Shown: piece after piece, positions 26,426-35,179 of the stretch
Numbering within the stretch: the first letter of the stretch is position 1
Layout of the letters: every line of letters starts with the position of its first letter
DNA from: Sedimentibacter sp. MB31-C6
GTDB lineage: Bacteria; Bacillota; Clostridia; Tissierellales; Sedimentibacteraceae
Reading direction: 5' to 3'
DNA length: 64,000 nucleotides
Assembly: GCF_035934735.1 (NCBI RefSeq)
Contig: NZ_CP142396.1
Coordinates: 1-64,000, forward strand
Made by a program: the position numbers and the translations under genes
The notes under the pieces: generated by a model
The model's input: only the letters and a program-made list of their open reading frames with translations
Told to the model about the DNA's origin: nothing
Databases searched by the model: none

Positions 26426-27115
26426 TTGTTTGATAATTTAAGATACTCTAGAAATAGGGAACTTATAAGTACAACAGAACAAGAAAAGTTAGCAAACTTT
26501 ACAGTTGCTGTTGTTGGTCTAGGTGGTTTAGGCGGACATATATCAGAACAACTATCACGTCTCGGTATCGGAAAACTTATTTTAGTAGATGCAGATAAAG
26601 TAGATGATAGCAATTTGAATAGACAAATATTTGCAACTGAAAAGAATATTGGTCAATTCAAAGCAGAGGCTGCAAAAGCGCGTTTAACAAACATTAATTC
26701 AAATGTTGAATATAATTGCCGTGTAGAATACTTTGATGAAACAAATGCAGAAAAAATACTTTCTGGAGTAGATATAGTAGTAGATGCTGTAGACAATATA
26801 TCATCTAGATTTTTATTACAAAAAGTTTGTAAAAATCTAAAGATACCATTTGTACATGGCTCCATTGGAGGCTGGTATGGCCAAGTAAGTTTTATACTGC
26901 CTGGCGATGATACTCTTAACCTTATATATCCAGATGATAATGTTGTTGGCGTAGAAAATAATTTAGGTAATCCAGCGTTTACACCTGCATTAATAGCTTC
27001 TATAGAAGTAGCAGAAGTTTTAAAATATTTACTAAATAAAGGGGAACTTTTACATAATAAAATGCTATTTGTAGATTTACTTCAACATGACTATATGATA
27101 ATTAAATTAAAATAA
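26426..27115 (+). CDS. ThiF/MoeB/HesA family E1-like adenylyltransferase
   Basis: The 229 aa protein has the nucleotide-binding motif AVVGLGGLGGHISEQLSRLGIG, the DxDxVxxSNLNRQ motif (DADKVDDSNLNRQIF), and DAVDNISSRFLLQK, all typical of E1 enzymes that adenylate C-terminal Gly-Gly proteins. It lacks the CxxC zinc pairs of MoeB and has only two cysteines, so sulfur transfer by a catalytic Cys is uncertain. No ThiS/MoaD partner is adjacent. The start is TTG, 7 nt after AGGAGG. A role in thiazole or cofactor synthesis is possible but unproven. Confidence 0.8.
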   Translation: MFDNLRYSRNRELISTTEQEKLANFTVAVVGLGGLGGHISEQLSRLGIGKLILVDADKVDDSNLNRQIFATEKNIGQFKAEAAKARLTNINSNVEYNCRVEYFDETNAEKILSGVDIVVDAVDNISSRFLLQKVCKNLKIPFVHGSIGGWYGQVSFILPGDDTLNLIYPDDNVVGVENNLGNPAFTPALIASIEVAEVLKYLLNKGELLHNKMLFVDLLQHDYMIIKLK

Positions 27116-27243
27116 GCTTTTATAAGACATACGATAAAACAATGAGATAATAAGTATAATTTAATAATTATTTCCTAAATAAGAATAATATCACAAATTA
27201 TAGAAATAATATAATTTGTGATATTATTTAATTTGGAGGTAAT

Positions 27244-28164
27244 ATGAAAGTAGGAATTCCACAGGGGTTGCTGTATTATAAATACCATCCCTTTTTAATT
27301 ACGTTTTTTAGTGAATTAGGTGCTGAAATAATTACATCAGTTAATACAAATAAAGAAGTTTTAGATGCAGGAGTTAAATATTGTGTAGATGAAGCATGTT
27401 TGCCTATAAAAATATTTCATGGTCATATTTCTTTTTTAAAGGATAAATGTGATATCATTGTTATTCCTAGATTGATGCAACTCCACAAAAATGAATATAT
27501 ATGTCCGAAATTTTGTGGTTTACCTGAAATGGTCTTAAATAGTATTCCAAATATGCCCAAAACAATAACAGCGCCGATTTATGCTTCATCAAAAAGAAAG
27601 TTATATTATTGGGCAAAAAGTTCTGGTAAACTTTTCACAAAAAACAATTTAAAAATTAAAGGTGCTTTTATGAAAGCATTAGACAAACAGGAAAAACATA
27701 AAACAGGTATAAATGATAAAAAATACGAATTGAAAGTTGCATTATCAGGTCATCCATATAATATTTATGACAATTATGTAAATATGAATGTAATTAAAAA
27801 ACTTAACAACTTAGGTGTAGGCGTTATAACAGAAGAATATATGGATACTAATTTAATAAACACTGAAGCAAAAAATCTATATAAAAAACCATTTTGGACT
27901 TTTGCTAGAAATAATTATGGTTTTACTGTTAATGCATCTAAAAATAAAGAGGTAGGTGGAATTGTATATATTTCTTCTTTTAATTGTGGAATAGATTCCG
28001 TAATTGTTGAATTAATAAAAGACAGAATTTGTGATTTCCCTTTTTTAATTCTTAAAATTGATGAACAAACTGGAGAAGCTGGAATCAACACTAGGTTAGA
28101 AGCTTTTGTTGACATGCTCGAAAGGAGATATGAAATTGAAAGTAACATTTCCACAAATGGGTAA
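27244..28164 (+). CDS. Acyl-CoA dehydratase activase-related protein (DUF2229), part 1
   Basis: The 306 aa protein begins with the DUF2229 signature MKVGIPQGLLYYKYHPF and has CVDEACLPIKIFHGH, PRLMQLHKNEYICPKFCGLPEM and a C-terminal CGIDSVIVELIKDRI…KIDEQTGEAGINTRLEAFVDM. Such proteins accompany BadF/HgdC-type ATPases that activate 2-hydroxyacyl-CoA dehydratases. In many bacteria these modules are fused into one protein of about 1,400 residues. Here they are three overlapping genes. GGAGG precedes the ATG; the end overlaps the next gene by about 35 nt. Confidence 0.85.
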   Translation: MKVGIPQGLLYYKYHPFLITFFSELGAEIITSVNTNKEVLDAGVKYCVDEACLPIKIFHGHISFLKDKCDIIVIPRLMQLHKNEYICPKFCGLPEMVLNSIPNMPKTITAPIYASSKRKLYYWAKSSGKLFTKNNLKIKGAFMKALDKQEKHKTGINDKKYELKVALSGHPYNIYDNYVNMNVIKKLNNLGVGVITEEYMDTNLINTEAKNLYKKPFWTFARNNYGFTVNASKNKEVGGIVYISSFNCGIDSVIVELIKDRICDFPFLILKIDEQTGEAGINTRLEAFVDMLERRYEIESNISTNG

Positions 28165-29233
28165 TATTTATTTAGCGGCTAAAGTCTTATGTGAGGGTTT
28201 AGGAATAGAATATGTTATTCCACCCCAGAATAGCAGAAATGCTTTAAATATTGGTTCACTTCATTCTCCTGAGGAAATGTGTTTACCTTTCAAGATTATG
28301 ATTGGCAATTATATTCAAGCTATAAAACAAGGAGCAGATACTGTTATACTAACTGGTAGCTGTGGACCATGTAGATTTGGTGAATATTGTGAATTACAGA
28401 TGAACTTATTAAAAAAACTAGGGTATAATTTGGAGTTCATAGTAATAGATATGCCTAAAGATATTGGAATAAAAGAATTGTATAAAAGGATTACAAGATT
28501 CTCTTTAAATAGCAAAAAATCTAAATATAAAAAAACAAAAGCATTATTAGATGCGATTAAAGTAATGAATTTAATGGATGATATTGAAGCTTCAGCACAT
28601 AATTTAGCAGGTTATGAAAAAATAAAAGGAAATTGTAAATCTTTATTAAATAATTGCAAAACAGATGCTTTAAAATGTAAAAGCCCTTTAGAAATGATTA
28701 ATCTATTAATAGATTATAAACATAAAATAAATCACATTTCTATTGATATTAATAAAAATCCTTTAAAGGTAGCAATAATAGGAGAGATTTATACTGTTAT
28801 TGAACCTTTTTCTAATTTATGTATTGAAGATAAGCTTATGGATTATGGTGTTTCTACAAAAAGAAAACTTACTCCAAGTTGGTGGATTAAAAATACTGCT
28901 TTAAGTCCAACTAAACTTAATTCTATAGATATCAAAAAAGGATCTAAAGAATATCTGCCACTTTACATAGGCGGCCATGCTAGAGAATGTATTGGTGAAG
29001 CTGTTTTAGCTTACGAAGATAACTTTGATGGTGCTATTCAAATATTTCCAATGGGATGCATGCCTGAAATAGTATCTAAATCAATTTTACCAACAATATC
29101 AAAGGATAAAGACTTTCCAATTATGTCCTTAGTTGTTGATGAAATGACAGGAGAAGCAGGTTATATCACTAGAATTGAAGCTTTTATAGATTTACTAGAA
29201 AGGAGACAGAAAGATGTATTACTTAGGTGTTGA
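28130..29233 (+). CDS. Acyl-CoA dehydratase activase-related protein, part 2
   Basis: The protein (367 aa from this ATG) starts KVTFPQMGNIYLAAKVL and carries LHSPEEMCLPFKIMIGNYIQA, LTGSCGPCRFGEYCELQ and a C-terminal GGHARECIGEAVL…VDEMTGEAGYITRIEAFIDLL, matching the second half of large dehydratase activases. Conserved cysteines (CGPC, C in GCMPEIV) could bind an iron–sulfur cluster. ATG 28130 is only 2 nt from GGAG, so the in-frame TTG at 28136, giving MKVTF, may be the true start. It overlaps both neighbours by 20–35 nt, so the set is coupled. Confidence 0.85.
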   Translation: MKLKVTFPQMGNIYLAAKVLCEGLGIEYVIPPQNSRNALNIGSLHSPEEMCLPFKIMIGNYIQAIKQGADTVILTGSCGPCRFGEYCELQMNLLKKLGYNLEFIVIDMPKDIGIKELYKRITRFSLNSKKSKYKKTKALLDAIKVMNLMDDIEASAHNLAGYEKIKGNCKSLLNNCKTDALKCKSPLEMINLLIDYKHKINHISIDINKNPLKVAIIGEIYTVIEPFSNLCIEDKLMDYGVSTKRKLTPSWWIKNTALSPTKLNSIDIKKGSKEYLPLYIGGHARECIGEAVLAYEDNFDGAIQIFPMGCMPEIVSKSILPTISKDKDFPIMSLVVDEMTGEAGYITRIEAFIDLLERRQKDVLLRC

Positions 29234-30191
29234 TGTAGGTTCGGTAAGTACTGATCTGGTTATATTAGATAATTCTATGAATGTTATTGAAAAAATTTAT
29301 TTAAGAACTAGGGGGAACCCAATAAATGCTATTCAAGAAGGTTTTAAAATTTTAAAAAATAAATATAAAGGAATTGAAATTAAGGGAGCTGGAACTACTG
29401 GAAGTGGAAGGCAAATAGCTTCAACTATTATAGGAGCTGATACAGTAAAAAATGAAATTACTGCTCATGCAGTTGCTGCTTTAGATAAAAACAAAAATGT
29501 AAGAACCATAATAGAAATTGGCGGTCAAGATTCTAAAATAATTGTAATAAAAAACGGAGTAGTTTCTGATTTTGCAATGAACACTGTATGCGCTGCCGGA
29601 ACAGGCTCATTTTTAGATAGGCAAGCTGAAAGATTGGAAATACCAATAGAAGAGTTCGGCGACTATGCTCTTAAAGCTAACACTTCAGTACGAATTGCAG
29701 GTCGTTGTGCAGTATTTGCTGAATCAGATATGATTCATAAGCAACAGCTTGGATATAATAAATGTGAAATTATTAGAGGACTTTGTGATGCTTTAGTAAG
29801 AAATTACCTTAACAATATTGGTAAGGGAAAGGAAATTCAACCTATAGTATTTTTTCAAGGCGGTGTTGCTGCAAATAAAGGAATGAAAGATGCCTTTGAA
29901 AATGCTTTAGGTTTTGAAGTATATGTTCCTGACAACTATGGTATGATGGGAGCAATTGGGGCAGCAATCATCGCAAAATCATATTCAGAAAAAGCTAAAA
30001 AAACAAAATTTAAAGGATTTGAAATATCAGATAGTGATATTAAGTCAAAAAGTCATGAATGTGAGGGTTGCTCTAATAAATGTGAAGTTGTTAAAATTTA
30101 CGAAAATAATAATATTATAGGATATTTTGGAGATAGATGTGGCAAATGGAGTAATAAATTAATTAAAATTAATGAAAATTTATTAGCTTAG
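29214..30191 (+). CDS. BadF/BadG/BcrA/BcrD-type ATPase, 2-hydroxyacyl-CoA dehydratase activator
   Basis: This ATP-driven [4Fe-4S] activator injects a low-potential electron into 2-hydroxyacyl-CoA dehydratases. The 325 aa protein has the ASKHA phosphate-1 motif YYLGVDVGSVSTDLVI, GAGTTGSGRQ, EIGGQDSKII, the cluster-binding NTVCAAGTGSFLDRQ and AGRCAVFAESDMIH cysteines, and FFQGGVAANKGM. A Cys-rich tail (CEGCSNKCEVV, DRCGKWS) is extra to the short activators. It overlaps the preceding gene by 20 nt. No dehydratase subunits are in this window, so its target is elsewhere. Confidence 0.9.
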   Translation: MYYLGVDVGSVSTDLVILDNSMNVIEKIYLRTRGNPINAIQEGFKILKNKYKGIEIKGAGTTGSGRQIASTIIGADTVKNEITAHAVAALDKNKNVRTIIEIGGQDSKIIVIKNGVVSDFAMNTVCAAGTGSFLDRQAERLEIPIEEFGDYALKANTSVRIAGRCAVFAESDMIHKQQLGYNKCEIIRGLCDALVRNYLNNIGKGKEIQPIVFFQGGVAANKGMKDAFENALGFEVYVPDNYGMMGAIGAAIIAKSYSEKAKKTKFKGFEISDSDIKSKSHECEGCSNKCEVVKIYENNNIIGYFGDRCGKWSNKLIKINENLLA

Positions 30192-30215
30192 TTCTTATAT
30201 CCTAATCCAATATTC

Positions 30216-30269
30216 TGTAGGGGACGCATTGTATGCGTCCCGCGATTTGCAGTCAATGCAAACCCTACA
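30216..30269. repeat. Miniature composite palindromic element
   Basis: Terminal inverted repeats TGTAGGG (30216–30222) and CCCTACA (30263–30269) enclose two palindromes: GGGACGCAT/ATGCGTCCC around TGT (30221–30241) and TTTGCA/TGCAAA around GTCAA. The first palindrome is the inverse of the tandem repeat at 8552–8645. The minus-strand stop codon of spoVAF (30265–30267) is created by the right terminal repeat. It is MITE-like with no coding capacity. Confidence 0.85.
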
Positions 30270-31707
30270 ACTTTCCTCTTATTTTTGGTACTGGCATTCG
30301 GAACAATATATGTGATAAAGGTTTCCATTCAAATGGAAACAATGGCCATGTATACTTTTTAGCATTTTTAAAGGAACTCGTATTGTAAGTAATAATAAAA
30401 ATTACTAATAATCCTATAAAAAATCCTATGCCATTAAACAGTCCTGTTAATACAAGTAGAAATAGCCTGAAAATTCGTATTGCCATTGCGAATTCCAAAC
30501 TAGGTGTTGCAAAAGTTCCAATTCCTACAAGCGCCATATAAAGTACAGTCTCCGATACAAAAAAACCAACTGTGACTGCAAGTTCACTTAATATTAATCC
30601 TCCAATTATACCTAAAGAAGTAGTTAATGCACTAGGTGTATGTATAGAGGAAAGTCGCAGTAAATCAAATCCAAACTCAAGTAAAATAAACTGAACAAAT
30701 AAAGGAATAGTACCAGATTCCTTTGGCCCAATAAAATTTAAAAAGTAGGGGATATACTGAGGATTATTAACTAATAAAAGCCATAGCGGAAGAAGTATAA
30801 AGGCTGAAATCATTCCTAAAAAGCGTATCCAACGCAAATAAGTACCTACTGCGATATTTTGATAATAATCTTCAGCATGTTGAGTAAAATGAAACATTGT
30901 AACAGGCAATAACATAACACTTGGAGATGTATCAACTATAATCGCAATATGACCTTCCATTAAGTGAGATGCTACAACATCTGGTCGTTCCGTAAATTTA
31001 GCTTGGGGAAGGGGATTATACCAGTGTTTTTTTATTATAAGTTCTTCTAAGGTTTTTTCAGCCATTACTAATGCACCTACATCAACACCATCTATTTTAT
31101 CCTGAATTTCTTTTAGAAGTTTTTCATCTACCATATCTTTAATATAAGCAATAACAACATCTGATTGAGATCTTTTACCAACACTTTTTATTTCAAATAT
31201 TAGATTAGGATCTCTTAATCTTCTACGAATTAAAGCTGTATTGAATATTATCGTTTCTACTAAACCGTCGCGGGAACCTCTAGTAACCTTTTCTAATTCA
31301 GGCTCCGAAGAACTACGTACAGGATAAGATCTGGAATCAATAATTAATCCTTCATCTTCACCATCAATTATAAGCGCTGAAGCTCCAGATAACACAGCCG
31401 ATTCCATTTGTTTTATATTTGTAAAGGTTTCTACTTCGATATATCCTATTTTTTGTTTTAGTAATAATGTTATTATATTTTTTTTATCAATATCTTCTAA
31501 TTGCAAAGGTTGGAGTTCTTCTAAAATATAAAGCATAATATCATCCTTTGCAAAGCCGTCTATAAAAACTAAATACGCTTCTCTTTGCCCAATAATTAAT
31601 TCTCTTCCTATAATATCAAAACTTTTCTTTATAGGAAGTCTTTGTTGAATAATATCTTTATTCTTTTTAAGGGATTTGTTTAATTTGATATTCTCAAAAG
31701 TATCCAT
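30265..31707 (-). CDS. spoVAF: SpoVAF/GerA family spore germination protein
   Basis: The 480 aa protein matches SpoVAF, a GerA-family membrane protein of the spore inner membrane. The N-terminal soluble domain (about 1–270) includes GREAYLVFIDGFAKDD-like sequence (GQREAYLVFIDGFAK), SGASALIIDG, RSSSEPELEKVTRGSRDGLVE and LRDPNL. Five to six C-terminal membrane segments follow. ATG 31707 is 5 nt from AGGAG; the GTG two codons upstream would abut it. In B. subtilis spoVAF ends the spoVA operon; here it stands alone, convergent to the activase genes. The stop codon comes from an adjacent repeat. Confidence 0.85.
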   Translation of the reverse strand: MDTFENIKLNKSLKKNKDIIQQRLPIKKSFDIIGRELIIGQREAYLVFIDGFAKDDIMLYILEELQPLQLEDIDKKNIITLLLKQKIGYIEVETFTNIKQMESAVLSGASALIIDGEDEGLIIDSRSYPVRSSSEPELEKVTRGSRDGLVETIIFNTALIRRRLRDPNLIFEIKSVGKRSQSDVVIAYIKDMVDEKLLKEIQDKIDGVDVGALVMAEKTLEELIIKKHWYNPLPQAKFTERPDVVASHLMEGHIAIIVDTSPSVMLLPVTMFHFTQHAEDYYQNIAVGTYLRWIRFLGMISAFILLPLWLLLVNNPQYIPYFLNFIGPKESGTIPLFVQFILLEFGFDLLRLSSIHTPSALTTSLGIIGGLILSELAVTVGFFVSETVLYMALVGIGTFATPSLEFAMAIRIFRLFLLVLTGLFNGIGFFIGLLVIFIITYNTSSFKNAKKYTWPLFPFEWKPLSHILFRMPVPKIRGKL

Positions 31708-31764
31708 GTTCACTCCTATAAGTTAATTATTTATAGACTTCCCATTTATACTTTTTGTTATACT

Positions 31765-31796
31765 AAAAAAGACTGTTTACTTTTAAGTAAACAGTC
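31765..31796 (-). terminator. Terminator of prfC
   Basis: A 12-bp stem GACTGTTTACTT/AAGTAAACAGTC closes on 2 nt, with a 6-T run on the minus strand. It lies just after the prfC stop. Confidence 0.9.
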
Positions 31797-31803
31797 GCTT
31801 TAA

Positions 31804-33387
31804 TTATTCAACAATTACATCATTAACATTAAGTGCTTCTACCAATTCAATGTCTTCATAACGATCTTGAAAACTCCTCAAGGCATATTGATTTGTAAAA
31901 AGCAATACCGGTCTTTCATAATGATCAAAAACAAGCATACATCTAGAATTTTGATATTTTTTAAGACTATCAGAATCTTTTGTTTTAACCCATCTTGCAA
32001 CAGTAAAATCTATATTTTCCATTCTAATTTCTGTATTATATTCATTTACTAAACGATATTCAAATACTTCGAACTGGAGAACACCTACAGCACCTAAAAT
32101 GACTTCATTATATTGGTTTTTATATACTTGAATAGCACCTTCTTGAGCAAGTTGTTCTACACCTTTTTGAAAGTTTTTTCCCTTAAGAGAATTTTTTGCA
32201 CTTACACGGCTAAATAATTCTGGAGGAAAAGTAGGTAAGGGTTCAAAGTTAATTATTTCTTTTCCTTCCATTAAAGTATCTCCAATTTGGAAGTTACCAG
32301 TATCATAAATACCTATTACATCTCCAGCATAAGCTATATCTACCGTTTCTCGTTCATTTGCCATTAAATGTGTTGATTGACTTAATTTCATTTGCTTTCC
32401 TGTTCTAGCTAAAGTTACATTCATACCCCTTGTAAATGTTCCTGAACATATTCTCATAAATGCTAATCTGTCTCTATGATTTGGATTCATATTGGCTTGG
32501 ATTTTGAAAATAAATCCAGTGAAAACATCATCTGTAGGAGTTACTACACCAGTTGTAGTTTTTCTTGTAGTTGGTGGAGGAGACATGCTTAGAAAATGAT
32601 TTAAAAATTCTGTTACACCAAAGTCTGCTAGTGCAGATCCAAAAAAAACTGGTGATAATTTACCTTTTTTTATTTCCTCTATATTAAATTCATTTCCAGC
32701 ACCATCTAAAAGATCCATTGCATCTCTTAAAACTTCTAAATTACCTGGATTTAAAATACCATCAAGTTTAGTTGAATGAACCCCATCATCGTCTAGCTTA
32801 ATTTCTAATTTTTTTCTGAATAAATAAACTGTATTATTTAATCGGTCATAAACACCTTCAAATTCCTTGCCAGCACCTATAGGCCAAGTAACTGCAACCG
32901 ATGGAAGTCCTAAAACATCCTCAAGTTCCTGTGTTAAATCAAGGGGATCCATTCCATGTCGATCTAACTTATTAATAAATGTGAAAATTGGAATACCTCG
33001 CATACTGCATACTTGAAATAACTTTTTAGTTTGAGCCTCTATACCTTTAGCAGCATCAATTACCATTACAGCACTATCTACTGATGTTAAAATACGATAA
33101 GTATCTTCACCAAAGTCATTATGACCTGGTGTATCCATAATTGAAATTACTTTATCATTATATTCAAATTGCATTACAGAAGAGGTTACAGAAATACCAC
33201 GTTGTTTTTCTATTTCCATCCAATCAGACTTTGCATATTTAGAATTTTTTCTTGCCCTAACACTTCCAGCTTCACGAATAGCGCCACCATGCAATAAAAG
33301 TTTTTCTGTTAATGTTGTTTTACCTGCATCCGGGTGAGATATGATACCAAAGATGCGTCGTTTATTTATCTGCTCTTTATTTGTCAT
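31804..33387 (-). CDS. prfC: Peptide chain release factor 3
   Basis: RF3 is the GTPase that releases RF1/RF2 from the ribosome after termination. The 527 aa protein has the translational GTPase motifs G1 SHPDAGKTTLTEKL, G2/switch I around QRGISVTSSVMQF, G3 DTPGHNDFGEDTYR and G4 NKLDR. The RF3-specific C-terminal region (LAQEGAIQVYKNQYNEVILGAVGVLQFEVF) follows. Length is standard. AAAGGAA precedes the ATG. It is monocistronic, divergent from miaB and closed by a terminator. Confidence 0.96.
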   Translation of the reverse strand: MTNKEQINKRRIFGIISHPDAGKTTLTEKLLLHGGAIREAGSVRARKNSKYAKSDWMEIEKQRGISVTSSVMQFEYNDKVISIMDTPGHNDFGEDTYRILTSVDSAVMVIDAAKGIEAQTKKLFQVCSMRGIPIFTFINKLDRHGMDPLDLTQELEDVLGLPSVAVTWPIGAGKEFEGVYDRLNNTVYLFRKKLEIKLDDDGVHSTKLDGILNPGNLEVLRDAMDLLDGAGNEFNIEEIKKGKLSPVFFGSALADFGVTEFLNHFLSMSPPPTTRKTTTGVVTPTDDVFTGFIFKIQANMNPNHRDRLAFMRICSGTFTRGMNVTLARTGKQMKLSQSTHLMANERETVDIAYAGDVIGIYDTGNFQIGDTLMEGKEIINFEPLPTFPPELFSRVSAKNSLKGKNFQKGVEQLAQEGAIQVYKNQYNEVILGAVGVLQFEVFEYRLVNEYNTEIRMENIDFTVARWVKTKDSDSLKKYQNSRCMLVFDHYERPVLLFTNQYALRSFQDRYEDIELVEALNVNDVIVE

Positions 33388-33708
33388 GAAATTTCCTTTC
33401 TCGTTTATTATCTTCTAGTTTTTCTACCTTTCGTATTTTACATCATTTATGTGAAAATATAAAGTATAAAATATAATTTTTTCAGAAGTTGAATAGAACG
33501 TAATATATCTATCTTACCTTATAACTCAATAATTGTTACTTTCTTATAGTTTATAGTTAAACTAACGTTGTAAAATTAAGCATTTTTATATTGAACTAAT
33601 CTTTATTAAGTGATATAATATTTTGAATATAACAAGGTAAAATAATGTCTTACGCCACTATACGTGGCAAGTACTAATAAAATGTTTTAAATAGAAAGTT
33701 GGAGACTA
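33388..33708. other. Divergent intergenic region prfC/miaB
   Basis: This 321-bp AT-rich spacer contains the miaB promoter (33591–33619) and a small hairpin, GCCAC/GTGGC around TATAC (33654–33668), located between that promoter and the miaB start. The prfC promoter was not clear. No reading frame or RNA gene was recognised. Confidence 0.6.
33591..33619 (+). promoter_or_regulatory. Promoter of the miaB–mutSL–miaA–hfq operon
   Basis: TTGAAC (33591–33596) and TATAAT (33614–33619) are 17 bp apart. The predicted transcript has a 5' leader of about 80 nt containing a GCCAC/GTGGC hairpin. Confidence 0.7.
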
Positions 33709-35145
33709 ATGAGCAATAAAAAAGATATAATCAATATAAACAAAGATACAAATTTAACAAGCGAAAAAGTTATTAAATTAAAAAATAATAACGAGCAATA
33801 TTTTATATTAAATGGGAAAAGGAAAACTTATCATATATTAACTTATGGATGTCAAATGAACGAACATGATTCAGAGAAAATTGCTGGAATGTTATCATCA
33901 ATAGGATATGATGAAACTTCTGATGAACACAATGCTGATTTAGTGATTTTTAATACATGTCTTATTAGAGAAAATGCAGAATTAAAAGTGTTTGGGAAAT
34001 TAGGTGAAGTAAAGGGATTAAAAAGAAATAAACCTGATATGATTGTAGCAGTATGTGGATGTATGATGCAAAAAGAAGAAATTAGAGATAAGGTTCTAAA
34101 ATCATTTTCTTTTGTAGATATTATCTTTGGTACAAATACAATTCATGAACTACCGAATTTAATTTATAATGTTGAAGTAAATAAAAAGAAAAGTGTAGAT
34201 ATAATTGATAATTCAGACCTTATTTTTGAAGATATGCCTAAATCAAGAAAGTTTAATTATAAGGCATTAGTTAATATAACTTATGGATGCAATAATTTTT
34301 GTACTTATTGTGTAGTTCCATACGTAAGAGGAAGAGAAAAAAGCAGAGAACCAATTGAAATAATTAATGAAGTTAATGCCCTTGCACAAGAAGGCTGTAA
34401 AGAAATTACTTTATTAGGTCAAAATGTTAACTCTTATGGTAATAATTTAGAGAATAAGTTTACATTTGCTAAGTTATTATATGAATTAAATAAAATAACT
34501 GGTATAGAACGCATTCGATTTATGACGTCCCATCCAAAGGATTTAACGGATGATTTAGTTATGGCAATTAAAGATTGTGACAAAGTATGTAACCATGTAC
34601 ACTTACCTATACAAGCAGGAAGTAATGATGTTTTGAAAAGAATGAATCGTAAATATACTAAAGAGCATTATCTTGAACTTGTTAAAAAGTTAAAGTCTGC
34701 AGTACCTGATATTGCAATTACAACTGATATAATCGTTGGTTTCCCAGGGGAAACAGAAGAAGACTTTCAAGAAACTTTAGATGTAGTCAAAAAGGCAGAA
34801 TATGATTCAGCTTTTACATTCTTATATTCAATGAGAGAAGGAACCAAGGCTGCATTGATGGAAGATCAAATACCTGATGATATTAAACATAATAGATTTG
34901 ACAGATTATTAGAAGTATTATACCCAATAGTTCTAGCAAAGAACGAAGGATGCATTGGTAAAGTATATCCAGTTTTAGTTGAATCAATAAGTAAAACTAG
35001 TGATAACTTCTTAACTGGTAGAACAGAGCATTTTAGACTTGTACATTTTAAAGGTAGCGAAGATTTAATTGGTCAAATGGTAAATATAAAAATCACTAGT
35101 GCAAAAACATTCCATATGGAAGGGGATATAGTAAAAGATAAATAA
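33709..35145 (+). CDS. miaB: tRNA-2-methylthio-N6-dimethylallyladenosine synthase MiaB
   Basis: MiaB is a radical SAM methylthiotransferase that converts i6A37 to ms2i6A37 in tRNA. The 478 aa protein has an N-terminal UPF0004 domain with cluster cysteines (TYGCQMNEHDSE, NTCLIRENAE, CGCMMQ), the radical SAM motif CNNFCTYCVVPYVRGRE, TLLGQNVNSYG, and a C-terminal TRAM domain (about 410–475). The Asn/Lys-rich ~45-residue N-terminal extension is common in clostridia. GTTGGAG precedes the ATG. MiaA, which makes its substrate, is in the same operon. Confidence 0.96.
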   Translation: MSNKKDIININKDTNLTSEKVIKLKNNNEQYFILNGKRKTYHILTYGCQMNEHDSEKIAGMLSSIGYDETSDEHNADLVIFNTCLIRENAELKVFGKLGEVKGLKRNKPDMIVAVCGCMMQKEEIRDKVLKSFSFVDIIFGTNTIHELPNLIYNVEVNKKKSVDIIDNSDLIFEDMPKSRKFNYKALVNITYGCNNFCTYCVVPYVRGREKSREPIEIINEVNALAQEGCKEITLLGQNVNSYGNNLENKFTFAKLLYELNKITGIERIRFMTSHPKDLTDDLVMAIKDCDKVCNHVHLPIQAGSNDVLKRMNRKYTKEHYLELVKKLKSAVPDIAITTDIIVGFPGETEEDFQETLDVVKKAEYDSAFTFLYSMREGTKAALMEDQIPDDIKHNRFDRLLEVLYPIVLAKNEGCIGKVYPVLVESISKTSDNFLTGRTEHFRLVHFKGSEDLIGQMVNIKITSAKTFHMEGDIVKDK

Positions 35146-35179
35146 ACTATATCCAGCCATTAAAAAAAGGAGTTGTATT

